Assembly: GCA_006218035.1 (NCBI GenBank)
Contig: VBWC01000010.1
Location: 1-64,000 of the forward strand
From: Gammaproteobacteria bacterium
Lineage (GTDB): Bacteria > Pseudomonadota > Gammaproteobacteria > VBWC01
Direction of reading: 5' to 3'
DNA: 64,000 nucleotides
In this document: positions 37,126-47,448 of the stretch, piece by piece
Numbering within the stretch: position 1 is the first letter of the stretch
Layout of the letters: each line of letters starts with the position of its first letter
Translations under genes and position numbers: made by a program
The notes under the pieces: model-generated
What the model was told of the DNA's origin: nothing
Seen by the model: the letters and a program-made list of their open reading frames with translations, nothing else
Databases searched by the model: none

Positions 37126-38844
37126 ATGCGCGCCACACAGTTCTTGTTATCCACCTCGAAGGAAACGCCCGCCGATGCCGAAGTCATCAGCCATCAACTG
37201 ATGCTGCGTACCGGCATGATCCGTCAGCTGGCCTCCGGACTCTACTCGTGGCTGCCGCTGGGATTGCGCGTACTGCGCAAGGTCGAGCACATCGTCCGCG
37301 ATGAAATGAACCGCGCCGGCGCCCAGGAATTGTTGATGCCGGCCGTACAACCGGCGGAGCTGTGGCTGGAATCCGGCCGCTGGGACCAGTATGGCCCCGA
37401 ACTGCTGCGCCTGACCGACCGTCATCAGCGCTCATTCTGTTTCGGGCCCACCCATGAGGAAGTGATTACCGACATCGCGCGGCGCGAACTCCGCAGTTAC
37501 CGCCAACTGCCGGCCAACTTCTACCAGATCCAGACCAAGTTCCGTGACGAGATCCGGCCGCGCTTCGGCGTGATGCGGGCGCGCGAGTTCATCATGAAGG
37601 ACGCCTACTCGTTCCATGTCGACGACGCGTCGCTGCGCGAGACCTACCAGGTCATGTACGACACGTATGCGCGCGTGTTCACGCGCACCGGCCTGGAATT
37701 CCGCGCAGTGGCGGCAGATAGTGGCGCGATCGGCGGCAATGTCTCGCACGAGTTTCATGTGCTCGCCGCGTCCGGCGAGGATGCGATCGCTTTTTCGTCC
37801 GACGGGGAGTATGCCGCGAACGTCGAGATGGTCGCGACGCTGCCGTCCGCAGCCCCGCGTCCCGCACCGACAACCACGAGGGTGACCGTGGCCACGCCAG
37901 GCAAGCACAGCATCGATGAAGTCGCCGGATTCCTGAAAGTAGCACCGCGACAGTGTGTGAAGACCATCATCGTCCGTGGCGCCGAAAGTGAAATCGTCGC
38001 ACTGGTGCTGCGCGGCGATCACGCGCTGAACGCGGTCAAGGCCGAAAAGCTGCCGCAGGTCGCAACGCCGCTGCGCTTCGCGACGGCCGAACAGATCAAG
38101 TCCGCGATCGGTTGCGGACCGGGTTCACTCGGGCCTGTAGGTTTGAAGATACCGGTGATCGTCGACCATGCCGCCGCCGCGCTCGCCGATTTTATTTGCG
38201 GCGCGAACGCCGAGGGCGCGCACCTGCGCGGCGTCAACTGGGGCCGCGATCTGCCCGAGCCTGACGCTGCCGACTTGCGCAACGTCGTCGACGGCGATCC
38301 GGCACCGGTCGGCAACGGGCGGCTTGCCATCAAGCGCGGCATCGAGGTCGGACATATCTTTCAGCTGGGCACCAAATACAGCGCCGCGATGAACGCGACC
38401 TGCCTCGACGACCAGGGCCGCAGCATTACCATGACGATGGGCTGCTACGGTATCGGCGTATCGCGCATCGTTGCGGCCGCCGTCGAACAGAATCATGACG
38501 AGCGCGGCATTATCTGGCCGGACGCGATCGCGCCGTTTTCAGTGGCGTTACTGCCGATGAACATGCACAAGTCGCAGCGTCTGCGCGATGCCGCCGAGCG
38601 CCTGTATGATGAGCTCAAGGCGGCAAATATCGACGTACTGTTCGACGACCGCAAGGAGCGCGCCGGCGTGATGTTCGCCGACATCGACTTGATCGGGATT
38701 CCGCACCGGCTGGTGCTGGGCGAGCGCGGCCTGGACGCGAACACCATTGAATACAAGGGACGCCGCGACACGGACAGCCGGAATGTCCCGCTGGATAGCG
38801 TGGTAGCGTTTCTCAAGTCGAGGTTCGCGCCGGCCGACAAGTGA
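37126..38844 (+). CDS. proS: Prolyl-tRNA synthetase with editing domain
   Basis: The protein has 572 aa, the bacterial type. Class II motifs appear as [51 protein letters not shown] and [12 protein letters not shown]. The INS editing domain that removes Ala-tRNA-Pro lies at about 225-400 and contains GGCGPG-like sequence ([13 protein letters not shown]). The anticodon-binding domain closes the protein. The stop codon overlaps the ATG of the lytic transglycosylase gene (TGATG). Confidence 0.98.
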   Translation: MRATQFLLSTSKETPADAEVISHQLMLRTGMIRQLASGLYSWLPLGLRVLRKVEHIVRDEMNRAGAQELLMPAVQPAELWLESGRWDQYGPELLRLTDRHQRSFCFGPTHEEVITDIARRELRSYRQLPANFYQIQTKFRDEIRPRFGVMRAREFIMKDAYSFHVDDASLRETYQVMYDTYARVFTRTGLEFRAVAADSGAIGGNVSHEFHVLAASGEDAIAFSSDGEYAANVEMVATLPSAAPRPAPTTTRVTVATPGKHSIDEVAGFLKVAPRQCVKTIIVRGAESEIVALVLRGDHALNAVKAEKLPQVATPLRFATAEQIKSAIGCGPGSLGPVGLKIPVIVDHAAAALADFICGANAEGAHLRGVNWGRDLPEPDAADLRNVVDGDPAPVGNGRLAIKRGIEVGHIFQLGTKYSAAMNATCLDDQGRSITMTMGCYGIGVSRIVAAAVEQNHDERGIIWPDAIAPFSVALLPMNMHKSQRLRDAAERLYDELKAANIDVLFDDRKERAGVMFADIDLIGIPHRLVLGERGLDANTIEYKGRRDTDSRNVPLDSVVAFLKSRFAPADK

Positions 38845-39497
38845 TGCGGACCATCAATGGCATTCGCTGCATGTCTGACTGCACCGCAAAAATCCGTCGA
38901 AATAACGCGCCTCTCGCGGCGCTGTCCCGCCTGCTCATACCGTTGGTGACGGCGCTGGTTGTTTCAGGTGCCGGCGCGGCACCGCCGGCAACCCCGGAGC
39001 CACCAGACGAAGCACTGCGCCTGCTGTTGCGTCAGGCCATCGAGGACAGCAGCAGTTTTGCCGACCATTTTGACGCCGAAGTCTGGCTGACCGATATGTC
39101 GGGCAGACTGGAACCGAAGATGCCGGCGCACGGCGACCGGGTATCGTTGCTGCGCACGGTCCATGAAGAAGCGGCCCGCGCCGAGTTGCCGCCGGAACTG
39201 GTGCTGGCGGTGATCGAAGTCGAAAGCAACTTCGACCGCTGGGCGATTTCCAGCGCTGGTGCGCAGGGATTGATGCAGGTCATGCCGTTCTGGCTGAATG
39301 AAATCGGCCGGCCGCAGGATGATCTGTTTGAGTCCAGAACCAACCTGCGGCTAGGCTGCACAATATTGCGCTACTACATCGACAAGGCCAAGGGTGATCT
39401 CACCCACGCACTGGCCCGATATAACGGAAGCTACGGCAGTCGCACCTACCCGCAGCGCGTTTTCGACACGCTGGCGAAACGCTGGTACAGGCAATAA
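38844..39497 (+). CDS. Periplasmic lytic transglycosylase (SLT family)
   Basis: The protein has 217 aa from the ATG at 38844; a second ATG at 38871 is also possible. A signal sequence includes LLIPLVTALVVSGAGAA, after a long basic N-region. The SLT domain at about 105-215 has VIEVESNFDRWAISSAGAQG, where Glu of VES is the catalytic acid, then GLMQVMPFW and LARYNGS. It cleaves the glycan strands of peptidoglycan with anhydro-product formation. It is translationally coupled to proS, an arrangement seen in other gammaproteobacteria. Confidence 0.92.
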   Translation: MRTINGIRCMSDCTAKIRRNNAPLAALSRLLIPLVTALVVSGAGAAPPATPEPPDEALRLLLRQAIEDSSSFADHFDAEVWLTDMSGRLEPKMPAHGDRVSLLRTVHEEAARAELPPELVLAVIEVESNFDRWAISSAGAQGLMQVMPFWLNEIGRPQDDLFESRTNLRLGCTILRYYIDKAKGDLTHALARYNGSYGSRTYPQRVFDTLAKRWYRQ

Positions 39498-39507
39498 CGC
39501 GTCCCGC

Positions 39508-39900
39508 CTACATGTTGCGATGCTTCATTTTGCCGTCCTGCGGCATATCCATGTTCTCTTCCTGCATCATTTTTTTGTCTTCATGCATTTTCTTATGCTC
39601 GTCGCGCATTTCGTCCTGCTGTTTCATCATCTCGTCCATGCGCGCGATCATCTTGCCAAGCTTTTCCTTTTCCGCGGCGGAAGGCTTGTGTTCGAGATTT
39701 TTGACGATCTCCATCGTTTCACGCAGCATCTGCATCATGTCGTGTGACATCTGATGGCGTTCTTTCGCCATTTTCATGTACATCTCGCGCTTGTCAGAGC
39801 GCTGGTCACCGCCTTCTTCGGCGGGATTTGCCAACGCGACGCTGCCAAGCAATGCGGCAGCGACAAATCCGGCAGTCAGTATTCTGGTGAGCTTCATCAT
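39508..39900 (-). CDS. Exported Met/Lys/Glu-rich helical protein
   Basis: The protein has 130 aa. AAGGAG 8 bases before the ATG at 39900 fixes the start. The signal peptide (ILTAGFVAAALLGSVALANP) is clear. The mature part is a single highly charged helix-forming sequence with many methionines (MYMKMAKERHQMSHDMMQML, and MDEMMKQQDEM). Residues such as these can bind copper(I), and copA lies elsewhere in the window, but no defined metal site can be named. It could instead be a simple coiled-coil periplasmic chaperone. Confidence 0.72.
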   Translation of the reverse strand: MMKLTRILTAGFVAAALLGSVALANPAEEGGDQRSDKREMYMKMAKERHQMSHDMMQMLRETMEIVKNLEHKPSAAEKEKLGKMIARMDEMMKQQDEMRDEHKKMHEDKKMMQEENMDMPQDGKMKHRNM

Positions 39901-40003
39901 CCTCTTTCTCCTTGTTGCCGGCACTGGAATCAAGCCGGAATAAACGTTCGATGAGGGCATTGGTATACGTCGGCCCGCACATAAAAGTCAAGAAACCGCC
40001 CGG

Positions 40004-40285
40004 TCAGTCCGTCGCATGAACCACGAATCCGGTCAGCGATTCATGGTCAGGCTGCTCGATATAACTCACGGCCGTCACCCGGGCATGCGGCGGCCCGGTG
40101 GCAAGCCAGGTCCGCAGCGCCGCCAACGCAGTACTGTCACCGCTGGCCAGCACTTCTACGGTACCATCGCGGCGATTTCGCACCCAGCCGGTAACACCGA
40201 GTTCGTCCGCCTTCCGCCGCGTCGACTCACGAAAGAACACACCCTGCACTCGCCCCGCCACTATGCACCTGATACACTTTTCCAT
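40004..40285 (-). CDS. acyP: Acylphosphatase
   Basis: The protein has 93 aa, normal for the family (an ATG six bases upstream is also in frame). The signature CIVAGRVQGVFFRESTRRKA contains the phosphate-binding arginine. GWVRNRRDGTVEVLASGD carries the catalytic asparagine. It hydrolyses carboxyl-phosphate bonds such as acetyl phosphate. It is monocistronic and divergent from the lyase gene. Confidence 0.95.
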   Translation of the reverse strand: MEKCIRCIVAGRVQGVFFRESTRRKADELGVTGWVRNRRDGTVEVLASGDSTALAALRTWLATGPPHARVTAVSYIEQPDHESLTGFVVHATD

Positions 40286-40399
40286 CACCATGGACGCCGG
40301 TTGTTTCGAAAAAGTTTACCTGACGTCGGCGCCCTTATATACCAGCGGCGGTGACTGTAGTACCGCCGGCACAATATGAACACGCGGAGCTTACCTGCC

Positions 40400-41797
40400 A
40401 TGGCGAATCAGCGTTTCCGGATTGAAAAAGACAGTCTCGGGGAATTCAATGTTCCGGAAGACGCCTGGTACGGCGTACAGACCGCGCGCGCCATAACCAA
40501 CTTCCCGATCAGCGGCCGCCGGCCGGATCGGGATTTCGTCCTCGCGCACATCACGATAAAACGTGCCGCGGCGGTCGCCAACCGACAACCCGGCTGGCTG
40601 GATGAGCGCCGCGCCGACGCCATTATAAAAATCTGCGACCGGATTCTGGCCGGCGAACATCTCGATCAGTTCGTCGTCGACCGCTTTCAGGCGGGCGCCG
40701 GCACCAGCCACAATATGAACAGCAACGAGGTGATCGCCAATCTCGTCAACGTCGCGCTCGGCGGCCGGCGCGGCACCTATGATCCGGTCAACCCGAACGA
40801 CCACGTCAATATGGGCCAGAGCACCAACGATACGATACCGACGGCGATTCGCCTCGCGGCGCTGGCCAAGCTGCCACGCCTGATTGCTGCGGTTGAAAAC
40901 ATGGCAACGGAATTCACACGTATCGGCACTGCCGAGGCGGACACGGTCAAGAGCGGCCGTACGCACCTGCAGGATGCGGTGCCGACCACCATCGGCCGGG
41001 AGTTCAACGCCTACGCGTGGACGCTGACCCGTTGCGCGCGGCGGCTGGCGCTGACGCGCGAGCCTCTGTGTTCGGTTGGCCTCGGTGGCAGCGCCGCCGG
41101 CACCGGCCTGAACACCTCGCCCGGTTATGCCGAAAAGGCAGCAGCGGAACTGGCGCGCCTCACCGGCGAGGCGATCCATCCGGCCGGCGACATGGCCGCG
41201 CAGATGCAGTCGATGACCGATGTTCAGGCGCTGTCGTCGGCGATACGTGATCTGGCGCTGGAGCTGACGCGCATCTCGAATGACATGCGCCTGCTGGCGT
41301 CGGGACCGCGCACCGGTATCGGCGAGCTTCGCCTGCCGCCGGTGCAGCCGGGCTCAAGCATCATGCCCGGCAAGGTGAATCCGGTGATGTTCGAGATGCT
41401 GAACCAGGTCTGTTATCAGGTCATCGGCCAGGACGCGGCCGTCGCCGCGATGACCGCCGCCGGGCAGCTGGAACTGAACGTGATGATGCCGGCGCTGGGC
41501 TCGGCGCTGTTTGATGCGATGGACTGGTTGACCAACGCAATCAATGCTGCCACCGAAAAGAATCTCAAGGGCATCACCATCGATCGCGAGCGCTGCACCG
41601 AATTTCTGCATGCAAGCGTCGGGCTGGCAACACTGCTCAACACGCGCATCGGCTATGCCGCCGCTGCCGAGATCGCCAAGGAATCCGAGAAGACCAAAAA
41701 GACCGTGCGCGACATCGTCGCGGCGCGCGGCATCATGTCCGCCGCGCAGTTCGATGCGCTGGTGCTGCAGGCGGCGCGTGACGGCAAGATTGAGTAA
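40400..41797 (+). CDS. Aspartase/class II fumarase superfamily lyase, closest in pattern to aspartate ammonia-lyase
   Basis: The protein has 465 aa from the ATG at 40400, with GGAG about 11 bases upstream; another ATG is at 40376. The superfamily signature GSSIMPGKVNP is intact, and the general active-site segments SGRTHLQDAVP and NPNDHVNMGQSTND are present. AWYGVQTARAITNFPIS, FQAGAGTSHNMNSNEVIAN and NPNDHVN match aspartase more closely than FumC, while GSSIMPGKVNP has the fumarase-type glycine. The reaction is therefore either aspartate to fumarate plus ammonia, or malate/fumarate interconversion. I leave the symbol blank. Confidence 0.85.
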   Translation: MANQRFRIEKDSLGEFNVPEDAWYGVQTARAITNFPISGRRPDRDFVLAHITIKRAAAVANRQPGWLDERRADAIIKICDRILAGEHLDQFVVDRFQAGAGTSHNMNSNEVIANLVNVALGGRRGTYDPVNPNDHVNMGQSTNDTIPTAIRLAALAKLPRLIAAVENMATEFTRIGTAEADTVKSGRTHLQDAVPTTIGREFNAYAWTLTRCARRLALTREPLCSVGLGGSAAGTGLNTSPGYAEKAAAELARLTGEAIHPAGDMAAQMQSMTDVQALSSAIRDLALELTRISNDMRLLASGPRTGIGELRLPPVQPGSSIMPGKVNPVMFEMLNQVCYQVIGQDAAVAAMTAAGQLELNVMMPALGSALFDAMDWLTNAINAATEKNLKGITIDRERCTEFLHASVGLATLLNTRIGYAAAAEIAKESEKTKKTVRDIVAARGIMSAAQFDALVLQAARDGKIE

Positions 41798-41836
41798 CGG
41801 CGCCGTTCTATTGCCGTGAGCGGACTCAAGGCGCGG

Positions 41837-42046
41837 CTAAGGAAGCTCTGATGTGTCGTCATTCCTGCCCCCCGCCTGCGCGGGGGCCGGCGGCGCGCAG
41901 CGGACGAGCCCACGGACGGACGAGGTAGAGTCCTGCCGGGAGCAAGGACCGAGACCATGTCGGGAACCAATGGTCGAGAGCCGGAATCCAGTGCTACAAA
42001 TTCAACCGTTTACTGGATTTATCAGAATAAATCAGAGTTTCCCTAA
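41837..42046. mobile_element. Small IS5-like inverted-repeat element (MITE-type), copy A, with CTAA target duplication
   Basis: The 202-bp body (41841-42042) begins GGAAGCTCTGATGTGTCGTC and ends with ATCAGAGTTTCC, imperfect terminal inverted repeats. CTAA flanks both sides (41837-41840 and 42043-42046). Its first 25 bases equal the reverse complement of the right end of copy B at 60.1 kb. There is no transposase frame, so it is non-autonomous. YTAR duplications and GGAAG ends suit the IS5 group; the family assignment is inference. The right-hand CTAA contains the stop codon of the YihY gene. Confidence 0.72.
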
Positions 42047-43299
42047 TCGGGGGTAGTGTTACGGGTGGTCGCACCGCCCGGGTCGTACAGACTTTTCAGG
42101 GAAACGTTGAGGATCGTCGCGTTCTGGCGCATCACTTCCGATATTACCTCCTGTAACGCGCGGCTCCAGCGGTCGACCCCGACCCAGGCGCCTTTCGGGT
42201 CCGGCAACACCATCGGCTCGACGTCGAACAGATCCTGCATGGTCAGTTCACCGATTTCCCGGGATAACGCCCAGTCACCGCCGTCAGTGCGATGCACGAT
42301 CTGTTTCGCTTCCAGACCGGTCAGAATGTCAGTGAACTGGCCGTCCGTAATACCGCTCTCGCGCTGCACCAGCTGCCCGAGGGACAACGCACCGCCCTCG
42401 CGCTGCGCCTGCCACAATCGGCCGACGGTACGGAACATGTTCACCAGCTTGAGATCAGCGGCGACCGCTGCGTCACCGGATGACAACGAACGGAAATTGA
42501 TCAGGCAATAGGTGATCTGGGCACCGAACAACACGACCGCCCACGACACATAGACCCAGACCAGGAACATCGGTATCGTCGCCAGCGTGCCATAGATAAC
42601 CGCGTAGGTCGGCACGCTGGTGACATAGAACGCAAAGGCCTTCTTGGCGCCCTCGAAAAGCACCGCGGCAGCCACGCCGCCGATAACCGCGTAGCGTCCG
42701 GGAATCTTGCAGTTCGGCACCAGCATATAAAGCAGGCATAACGCGCCGGCCGTCGCCAGAAACGGCAACAGGCCAAGCAACCGTCGCTTGACCCCGAACG
42801 ATGCTTCCACGTCGGCGATGAACGGCAGAGAGATCAGGTAGGAACTGAGCACCAGACTGACACCGATCAGCAGTGGTCCGAGACTCAGCACCGCCCAGTA
42901 CACCGTAAAGCGCGTCAGCGCACCGCGTTTCGCCCGGATGCGAAAGATATCATTCAATGCGCCGTCGATCGTATCCATCAACATCAACGACGTGAGAATC
43001 AGGAATATCGTGCCGACCGCCGTCAGCTTGCCGGCCTTGTCGGCGAACTGCCCCATATACTCCTGAACGACCTGTCCCGACGCCGGCACGAAATTGGCAA
43101 AAACGAAGTCCCTCATGGTGTCGATCAGATCCTGGAACGCCGGAAACGCGGCCAGTACGGAGATGATGACCGCCATCAGCGGCACCAGCGCCAGCAACGA
43201 GGTATAACTCAACGACGCGGCGTTGCGCAGACCGCGGTCCTGCGTAAACCGGGTGATTGCGAAGCGCAGCAGTCGAAACAGGCTATTGGCGGTTCTCAT
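42043..43299 (-). CDS. YihY/BrkB-family inner-membrane protein with C-terminal winged-helix-like tail
   Basis: The protein has 418 aa. Six membrane helices lie in residues about 30-270. Family features are AASLSYTSLLALVPLMAVI, ILTSLMLMDTIDGALNDIF, SVPTYAVIYGTLATIPMFL and WAVVLFGAQI. The region after about 285 (EGGALSLGQLVQRESGI, FTDILTGLEAKQIVHR) looks like a winged-helix fold, seen in longer YihY proteins. The older RNase BN label for this family was an error; the function is unknown. The stop codon TAG lies within the target duplication of the mobile element. Confidence 0.9.
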   Translation of the reverse strand: MRTANSLFRLLRFAITRFTQDRGLRNAASLSYTSLLALVPLMAVIISVLAAFPAFQDLIDTMRDFVFANFVPASGQVVQEYMGQFADKAGKLTAVGTIFLILTSLMLMDTIDGALNDIFRIRAKRGALTRFTVYWAVLSLGPLLIGVSLVLSSYLISLPFIADVEASFGVKRRLLGLLPFLATAGALCLLYMLVPNCKIPGRYAVIGGVAAAVLFEGAKKAFAFYVTSVPTYAVIYGTLATIPMFLVWVYVSWAVVLFGAQITYCLINFRSLSSGDAAVAADLKLVNMFRTVGRLWQAQREGGALSLGQLVQRESGITDGQFTDILTGLEAKQIVHRTDGGDWALSREIGELTMQDLFDVEPMVLPDPKGAWVGVDRWSRALQEVISEVMRQNATILNVSLKSLYDPGGATTRNTTPD

Positions 43300-43476
43300 C
43301 GACGGCCGGATGCGCTCAAAACACGCGCTGGAGTATCGCTGCGTTCGTATCGAAACCTGTACTGCACGATGCCACCTGGGTACGAATTAATACGGCCCGG
43401 CTGGCCACCGGGCATAGATCCCGCGAGGAACGGGAGTCGGCTCCACCAGGCGCCCGATAATCGCGGCACGCCGGGA

Positions 43477-43977
43477 TCAGCGTGCCAGCCTGACGACGCG
43501 CCGCGCCTCGCGCGCCAGTTGCAGTGCCCGCGTCATATCGCCCTGCGCCGCCAGGTTAACCGACTGTTGCAGCAAACCATCGGCGCGCTGGATATCCTCG
43601 TTCTCCGTGCCGGCGTCTGTGATGCCGCGCCGTGTTTCGGCGACGATGTTCGCCAGCGTGCGGGCCTTCTGCGCCTGCAGCCTGGCCTCAACGGCATCGT
43701 TGCGGGCGCGTTTGTAATTCATCAGTTCCAGCTGCCGCTGCGCCTCGGTCAGCAACGACTCCGCACGGCCGAGACTGCCGGGCGCTTCGCTTTCCGCACC
43801 GGCATCGCGCGCGGCATTGATCGTCTGGCGCGCATCGCTCATCTCCTGGATAGGCGCGCTCGCGCAACCGGACAGCCCGGCTGCCAGCAGCGACAGCGCG
43901 ATATACCGGACGTATGGACGCAGGCGGCGGGTTGACGGGGTGCGTCTGCGGCGGCCGGTACGACTGGAATCGGACAT
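43477..43977 (-). CDS. DUF4398-type lipoprotein
   Basis: The protein has 166 aa from the ATG at 43977 (one six codons upstream is also possible). After a basic N-terminus (GRRRRTPSTRRLRP), a hydrophobic stretch ends in the lipobox LSGC. The mature domain (PIQEMSDARQTINAARDAGA) is the DUF4398 pattern, a helical repeat rich in Ala, Arg, Glu and Gln, with SLLTEAQRQLELMNYKRARN. Family members are envelope lipoproteins, often next to OmpA-like proteins. None is adjacent here, and the function is unknown. Confidence 0.8.
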   Translation of the reverse strand: MSDSSRTGRRRRTPSTRRLRPYVRYIALSLLAAGLSGCASAPIQEMSDARQTINAARDAGAESEAPGSLGRAESLLTEAQRQLELMNYKRARNDAVEARLQAQKARTLANIVAETRRGITDAGTENEDIQRADGLLQQSVNLAAQGDMTRALQLAREARRVVRLAR

Positions 43978-44091
43978 AATGGATGCTGGTTTCATGCGGG
44001 CCTGGAAAAAACTATCAACCCCCCTGTAGTCTGTCAAGAAAACACGCGATAATACGCGCCATTATCCGATCAAGGCGAAGGCGCAGTCACC

Positions 44092-45035
<944 letters not shown>

Positions 45036-45046
45036 GCGCGGCGCGG

Positions 45047-45757
45047 CTACTGATCAATGATCGTTTTAACAAACGGTATCGTGAGTCTGCGCTGTGCGAT
45101 CAGCGAGGTCTCATCCAGCCGATCCAGCAGCGCAAACAGGTTGCCCGTATCCCGCCGGTAGTGTCGCAGCAGAAATGCGGCCACGTCGTCCGGCAATTCC
45201 AGACCGCGGCCGCGCGCGCGCTGCTGCATCGCCTGCATCTTGCCGTCGTCGTCCAGCGCCTTGATCTGACACACCGCCCCCCAGCCCAGACGGGAACGCA
45301 GATCCGCCAGCCGTAGCGGCAGTTGCGCCGGCGCACTGCGGCCAGCGACCACGAGCATTTTATTGTTGTCGCGTATTCGGTTAAACAGATGAAACAGCGC
45401 CTCCTCCCACGCGGCGTTGCCGGCGACGGTTTCGACGTCATCGACACAGACCGCGCCGAGGGCATCCATGCCATTCAGCATGGTCGGCGACACCTCCGGC
45501 AATTGCGCCAATGGCAGATAGGCCGCCGGTTCGCTCAGCGCGGTGATCTCGCGGCAAACCGCCTGCAACAGATGACTCTTGCCGGCACCGGACTCACCCC
45601 ACAGGAAAAATATCCGCTCATCGGCGCCGCCGATCGCGCGCCTCAGCCAGGCAACCGCCTCACCGTTCTGTCCAGCGATAAAATTTTTGAACGACGCCAC
45701 CTCCCGCAGGGCTATGCCCAACGGCAACTGGGGAGATTTCGCGAAATCGACCATCAT
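45047..45757 (-). CDS. hda: DnaA inactivator Hda
   Basis: The protein has 236 aa from the first of two ATGs at 45757; an upstream GTG at 45784 is possible. QLPLGI near the N-terminus is the likely clamp-binding motif. The AAA+ domain has the P-loop GESGAGKSHLL, AVCVDDVETVAG for Walker B, and RLADLRSRLGWG with the arginine finger. Hda bound to the DNA-loaded clamp makes DnaA hydrolyse its ATP, preventing over-initiation. It follows perM by 31 bp on the same strand. Confidence 0.95.
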   Translation of the reverse strand: MMVDFAKSPQLPLGIALREVASFKNFIAGQNGEAVAWLRRAIGGADERIFFLWGESGAGKSHLLQAVCREITALSEPAAYLPLAQLPEVSPTMLNGMDALGAVCVDDVETVAGNAAWEEALFHLFNRIRDNNKMLVVAGRSAPAQLPLRLADLRSRLGWGAVCQIKALDDDGKMQAMQQRARGRGLELPDDVAAFLLRHYRRDTGNLFALLDRLDETSLIAQRRLTIPFVKTIIDQ

Positions 45758-45788
45758 GCGTGCTGGCGGCGGGTCCGGGGACACGGTT

Positions 45789-46847
45789 TCAGGTCTCGTC
45801 GCGGTACAGCGCGCTTTCCTGATATTGCTGGTGCGCGTGGCGCAGCAGCACCATGACCACCGCCGCTACCGGCAGCGCGAACAACACGCCGAAGAAGCCG
45901 AACAACTGGCCGCCGACCATCACGGCGAAGATCACCGCGACCGGATGCAGGCCGATGCGGTCGCCGACCAGATACGGCGTCAGTACCATGCCCTCAAGCA
46001 GCTGCCCGACACCGAACACCAGGATCACCGGCACCAGATGCAACGCGTCATGGTACTGCGCGACCGAGGCGATGCCGGCCATCAACAGGCCAATGACAAA
46101 GCCCAGATACGGCACGAAACTCAACAGGCCGGCCGTCATACCGATCAACAGCGCCAGATCGAGGCCGATCAACCACAGCCCGGTGGAATAGATCACGCCC
46201 AGCGCGATCATGACGCTCATTTGACCGCGCAGAAACGCGCCGAGCACCTCGTCACACCCGCTTGCCAGCCGGGTGACGGTCGGCAACACACGGCGCGGTA
46301 CCAGCTCACGCATACGCTCGACCAGCGGATCCCATTCGCGCATCAGATAAAAGGCCACGACCGGAATCAACACCAGGTTCGCTACCCCGGCGACGACCAG
46401 CATGCCGGATTTCGACAACGACTTCATGATACCGGCCGCGACGCCGCCCATCTCGCGCCAGTGGCCGACGATCATCGTTTGCAAGGTCTTCAGATCCAGC
46501 TCGGCACTGCTAATGCCCGTGCGCGCGGCGAGCCACGGCAACACTTGCGTCTGTAACCATTCGACGTAGTCAGGCAGTTTGGTAATCAATACCACCAGCT
46601 GATGCTCCACCAGCGGGACCAACAGCAGCAATAACGCCAGCAGCACCAGAATCACCACCAGAAACACCAGCAACACGGCGAGCGTGCGTGGAATCTTGCG
46701 CGCCTCCAGCCGGTCGACCAGCGGATCACACAGATAGGCAAGCAATGCGCCGACCAGAAATGGCGTCAGTACCGGCGCCAGCACGTAGAACAGCACACCG
46801 GCGAATCCGGTGACGGCCAGGACCATCCAGCGTTGCGAATCTGTCAT
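45789..46847 (-). CDS. perM: AI-2E-family transporter PerM
   Basis: The protein has 352 aa from the ATG at 46847. It has about seven or eight membrane helices: an N-terminal pair, a long hydrophobic LAVLLVFLVVILVLLALLLL, a periplasmic loop at about 85-140, and a C-terminal group. GVGQLLEGMVLTPYLVGDRI and GLHPVAVIFAVMVGGQLFG are the family signatures. Members export small molecules (AI-2 in one case); PerM itself is of uncertain function. It lies between pgsA and hda as in other gammaproteobacteria. Confidence 0.92.
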   Translation of the reverse strand: MTDSQRWMVLAVTGFAGVLFYVLAPVLTPFLVGALLAYLCDPLVDRLEARKIPRTLAVLLVFLVVILVLLALLLLLVPLVEHQLVVLITKLPDYVEWLQTQVLPWLAARTGISSAELDLKTLQTMIVGHWREMGGVAAGIMKSLSKSGMLVVAGVANLVLIPVVAFYLMREWDPLVERMRELVPRRVLPTVTRLASGCDEVLGAFLRGQMSVMIALGVIYSTGLWLIGLDLALLIGMTAGLLSFVPYLGFVIGLLMAGIASVAQYHDALHLVPVILVFGVGQLLEGMVLTPYLVGDRIGLHPVAVIFAVMVGGQLFGFFGVLFALPVAAVVMVLLRHAHQQYQESALYRDET

Positions 46848-46887
46848 GGTTTGCTGCCGGCTGCGCGGACAGGTTGGGGCGCCATGG

Positions 46888-47448
46888 TCATTCCGGTCGC
46901 GGCTGCCGGCGCGCCTGCAGCGCGCGGACGCTCCAGGTCCAGACATAGTCCACGCCGCTCAGGATCGTGGTAACCAACACGATCAACGCGCATGCCTTCA
47001 GTACCGCGGGTGAGATCGCGATCAACGCGCTCGAAAGAATCGTCAGCACCAGCAATATCTGCGCCCCTGTGTTGACCTTGCTGACCAGCGTTGGCGCCAT
47101 TTCGTAATGGCCTATCAACAGGTGAAACGCGAGTGCGCCGCCGACAATCGCGACATCGCGAAGTATGATCGCCGCCAGTAGCCACAACGGCAGCATACCC
47201 ACCCACCACAGCGTGAAATAACTACCCATCAACAACAGCTTGTCGGCGAGCGGGTCGAGTATCGTGCCGATCCGGCTGGTCCAGCCGTAGTGCTTGGCCA
47301 GATAGCCGTCGACGCCGTCCGACGCACCCGCGACGACAAACAGCACCAGCGCCGCGGTGAACTCCCGCTGATAGATCAGCCACATGACCGGCGCAACCAG
47401 CAGGATGCGGAATATGCTGATGAGGTTCGGAATATCTGCGCGGTTCAT
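46888..47448 (-). CDS. pgsA: CDP-alcohol phosphatidyltransferase, probably PgsA
   Basis: The protein has 186 aa with about five membrane helices. The family motif is complete: SDGVDGYLAKHYG, then GTILDPLADKLLL, giving the D-x2-DG-x2-A...G-x3-D-x3-D pattern. It begins ADIPNLISIFRILLVAP, as in phosphatidylglycerophosphate synthases, which join glycerol 3-phosphate to CDP-diacylglycerol. The exact acceptor cannot be fixed by sequence reading alone. The start overlaps the DUF2066 gene by four bases. Confidence 0.88.
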   Translation of the reverse strand: MNRADIPNLISIFRILLVAPVMWLIYQREFTAALVLFVVAGASDGVDGYLAKHYGWTSRIGTILDPLADKLLLMGSYFTLWWVGMLPLWLLAAIILRDVAIVGGALAFHLLIGHYEMAPTLVSKVNTGAQILLVLTILSSALIAISPAVLKACALIVLVTTILSGVDYVWTWSVRALQARRQPRPE

